A stretch of 8,029 nucleotides of DNA. Source: Candidatus Micrarchaeaceae archaeon. GTDB taxonomy: Archaea > Micrarchaeota > Micrarchaeia > Micrarchaeales > CABMGC01. This document shows, in pieces, positions 7,145 to 8,029 of the stretch (the first letter of the stretch is position 1; every line of letters begins with the position of its first letter). The notes under the pieces are model-generated. The model made no database searches. It was not told the origin of the DNA and saw only the letters and a list, made by a program, of their open reading frames with translations. The position numbers were made by a program, and so were the translations under genes. The DNA lies in contig DAIDAD010000027.1 in NCBI GenBank assembly GCA_027310795.1, forward strand, positions 1 through 8,029, written 5' to 3'.

Positions 7145-7471
7145 ATGCCAAAACCAATGCACAGGTCAAGCAGCTTCAGGCGCCTCGACAGGGTTACCCC
7201 TAAGCACAGGCACGTCATACACTACAAAAGGAAGGAAGGGCGATTTCCACACTGCGCCATATGCAAGAACGAGCTCAACGGCATACCGAAAACGGACAAA
7301 GGCAGAGGAAGGAGCGCAAACACCAACGCGCGCCTGTTCGGCGGAGTACTCTGTTCAAGATGCTCAAGCAACGTCATAAAACTAGCAAGCAGGATAGAGA
7401 ACGGGGAGATGAAGATCAACGACATAGGCATGAAGGAGAAGAACTACGTCCTGCAGATGATTTCACATTAA
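7145..7471 (+). CDS. rpl34e: 50S ribosomal protein L34e
   Basis: This is a large-subunit ribosomal protein of the archaeal/eukaryotic L34e family, with 108 residues. The N terminus MPKPMHRSSSFRR is basic and matches the family start. The segment TPKHRHVIHYKRK precedes a zinc ribbon with C37-A-I-C40 and C70-S-R-C73; LNGIP after the first pair and LFGGVLC at the second are typical L34e signatures. The region between the pairs is rich in Gly, Arg and Asn. The C-terminal tail after C73 (about 35 residues) is somewhat longer than in many archaeal homologues, which are often near 90 residues in total. It is preceded by a ribosome-binding site and follows the EMC3-like gene by 26 nt, the usual archaeal arrangement. 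Confidence 0.92.
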   Translation: MPKPMHRSSSFRRLDRVTPKHRHVIHYKRKEGRFPHCAICKNELNGIPKTDKGRGRSANTNARLFGGVLCSRCSSNVIKLASRIENGEMKINDIGMKEKNYVLQMISH

Positions 7472-7494
7472 AACAATGACAGGCAGGCCATCCC

Positions 7495-8029
7495 ATGGAA
7501 GCGCTGATCATATCAGGCAAGCCTGCAGCCGGGAAGACTACGATTGCAAGGATAATTGCAAAGGAGTTGGGCATAGACACTATTGGCGGAGGAGACATAC
7601 TCAAGGAGCTGGCAAAGCAGCACGGCTATTCGCCTACAGGGGAAGAATGGTGGGACACAGAAGAAGGCATAAGATTCCTCAGGCAGAGGGAAGCGGATCC
7701 TGAATTCGACAAAGAGGCAGACAGGCTGATGGAAAAGCGCATAGATTCCGGAAACATAGTCATTACAAGCTATACTGCGCCATGGCTGTTCAAAAAAGGC
7801 TTCAAGGTATGGCTCGCATGCAGCAAGATAACGCGTGCAGAAAGAATGTCAAAACGGGACAATACTACTGTAAAGAAGACGAAGGAAACGGTCGATGTGA
7901 GGGACAAGGAGAACTACAGGCTCTACAAAAACCTTTACAAGATAGAGTTCGGCGAGGACCTGTCGCCTTTTGACCTGGTGATAGACACAGCAGACAAGAA
8001 CCCCGGAGCAATAGCGAGAACCATAATAG
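7495..8029 (+). CDS. cmk: Archaeal cytidylate kinase family protein, 3' end cut by the window
   Basis: This is a predicted (d)CMP kinase, a P-loop NMP kinase using ATP to phosphorylate CMP. The 178 visible residues start MEALIISG, with Walker A GKPAAGKTT at residues 8-16, followed by IGGGDILKELAKQHG, typical of archaeal Cmk. The Arg-rich lid around RAERMSKRD and the late strand PFDLVIDTA also match. Family members run about 180-190 residues, so only a short tail is missing; the frame is open at base 8029. The ATG at 7495 gives the P-loop at the expected distance; the ATG at 7476 is out of frame. There is no strong Shine-Dalgarno site, and the gap from L34e is 23 nt. The middle is variant: EEWWDTEEGIRFL and the VITSYTAPWLF segment replace the simpler EGRLAGWM-type stretch of textbook archaeal Cmk, so substrate specificity is less certain than the fold. 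L14e and truB often follow. Confidence 0.8.
   Translation, partial: MEALIISGKPAAGKTTIARIIAKELGIDTIGGGDILKELAKQHGYSPTGEEWWDTEEGIRFLRQREADPEFDKEADRLMEKRIDSGNIVITSYTAPWLFKKGFKVWLACSKITRAERMSKRDNTTVKKTKETVDVRDKENYRLYKNLYKIEFGEDLSPFDLVIDTADKNPGAIARTII

Noticed and set aside
7137..7379. + strand 80-codon frame overlapping L34e
   Set aside because: It is out of frame with the L34e protein, which has an intact zinc ribbon and a ribosome-binding site that selects ATG 7145.
1..8029. CRISPR array, tRNA/rRNA genes, insertion sequences or attachment sites
   Set aside because: I looked for spaced direct repeats, tRNA-like cloverleaf sequences, transposase motifs and terminal inverted repeats. Coding sequence fills nearly all of the window and nothing of this kind was seen.

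Overview
The window is archaeal. Every confidently identified gene belongs to an archaeal family: AglB/STT3 oligosaccharyltransferase, group II chaperonin (thermosome), AdkA-type adenylate kinase, the DUF106/EMC3-like membrane protein, ribosomal protein L34e and an archaeal cytidylate kinase. All genes lie on the + strand, tightly packed, with GC judged by eye in the mid-40s to about 50 %. Isoleucine is written almost exclusively as ATA and arginine mostly as AGG. A small-genome DPANN lineage such as Micrarchaeota would fit, but that is inference and no diagnostic marker is present.

Region 1 (36-4230) is a two-gene protein N-glycosylation unit. It holds a 1014-residue STT3/AglB and, 16 nt later, a GT4-type glycosyltransferase that probably helps build the lipid-linked glycan. 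The STT3 is unusual. About 200 residues (three predicted membrane helices and a charged coiled coil) precede the normal start of the family. Its C-terminal domain carries 15 N-X-S/T sequons and six cysteines.

Region 2 (4231-4380) is the only sizeable intergenic stretch. It holds a TATA-like box, two short inverted repeats (one followed by TTTT) and an AGGTGA ribosome-binding site directly before the thermosome.

Region 3 (4381-8029) is a co-directional run with gaps of at most 26 nt: thermosome, adkA, EMC3-like insertase, L34e and cmk (cut by the window end). The last four follow the well-known archaeal order secY-adkA-DUF106-L34e-cmk-L14e-truB, but the position where secY would be expected is occupied by the thermosome. 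The unit joins protein folding, membrane insertion, nucleotide monophosphate kinases and translation.

The thermosome reading frame is broken at about 5611-5620, immediately before the Gly-Gly-Gly segment of the nucleotide pocket. Both halves are otherwise well conserved, so this is a sequencing or assembly error, a very recent mutation, or (less likely) recoding. I see no RNA genes, mobile elements, CRISPR arrays or long repeats.
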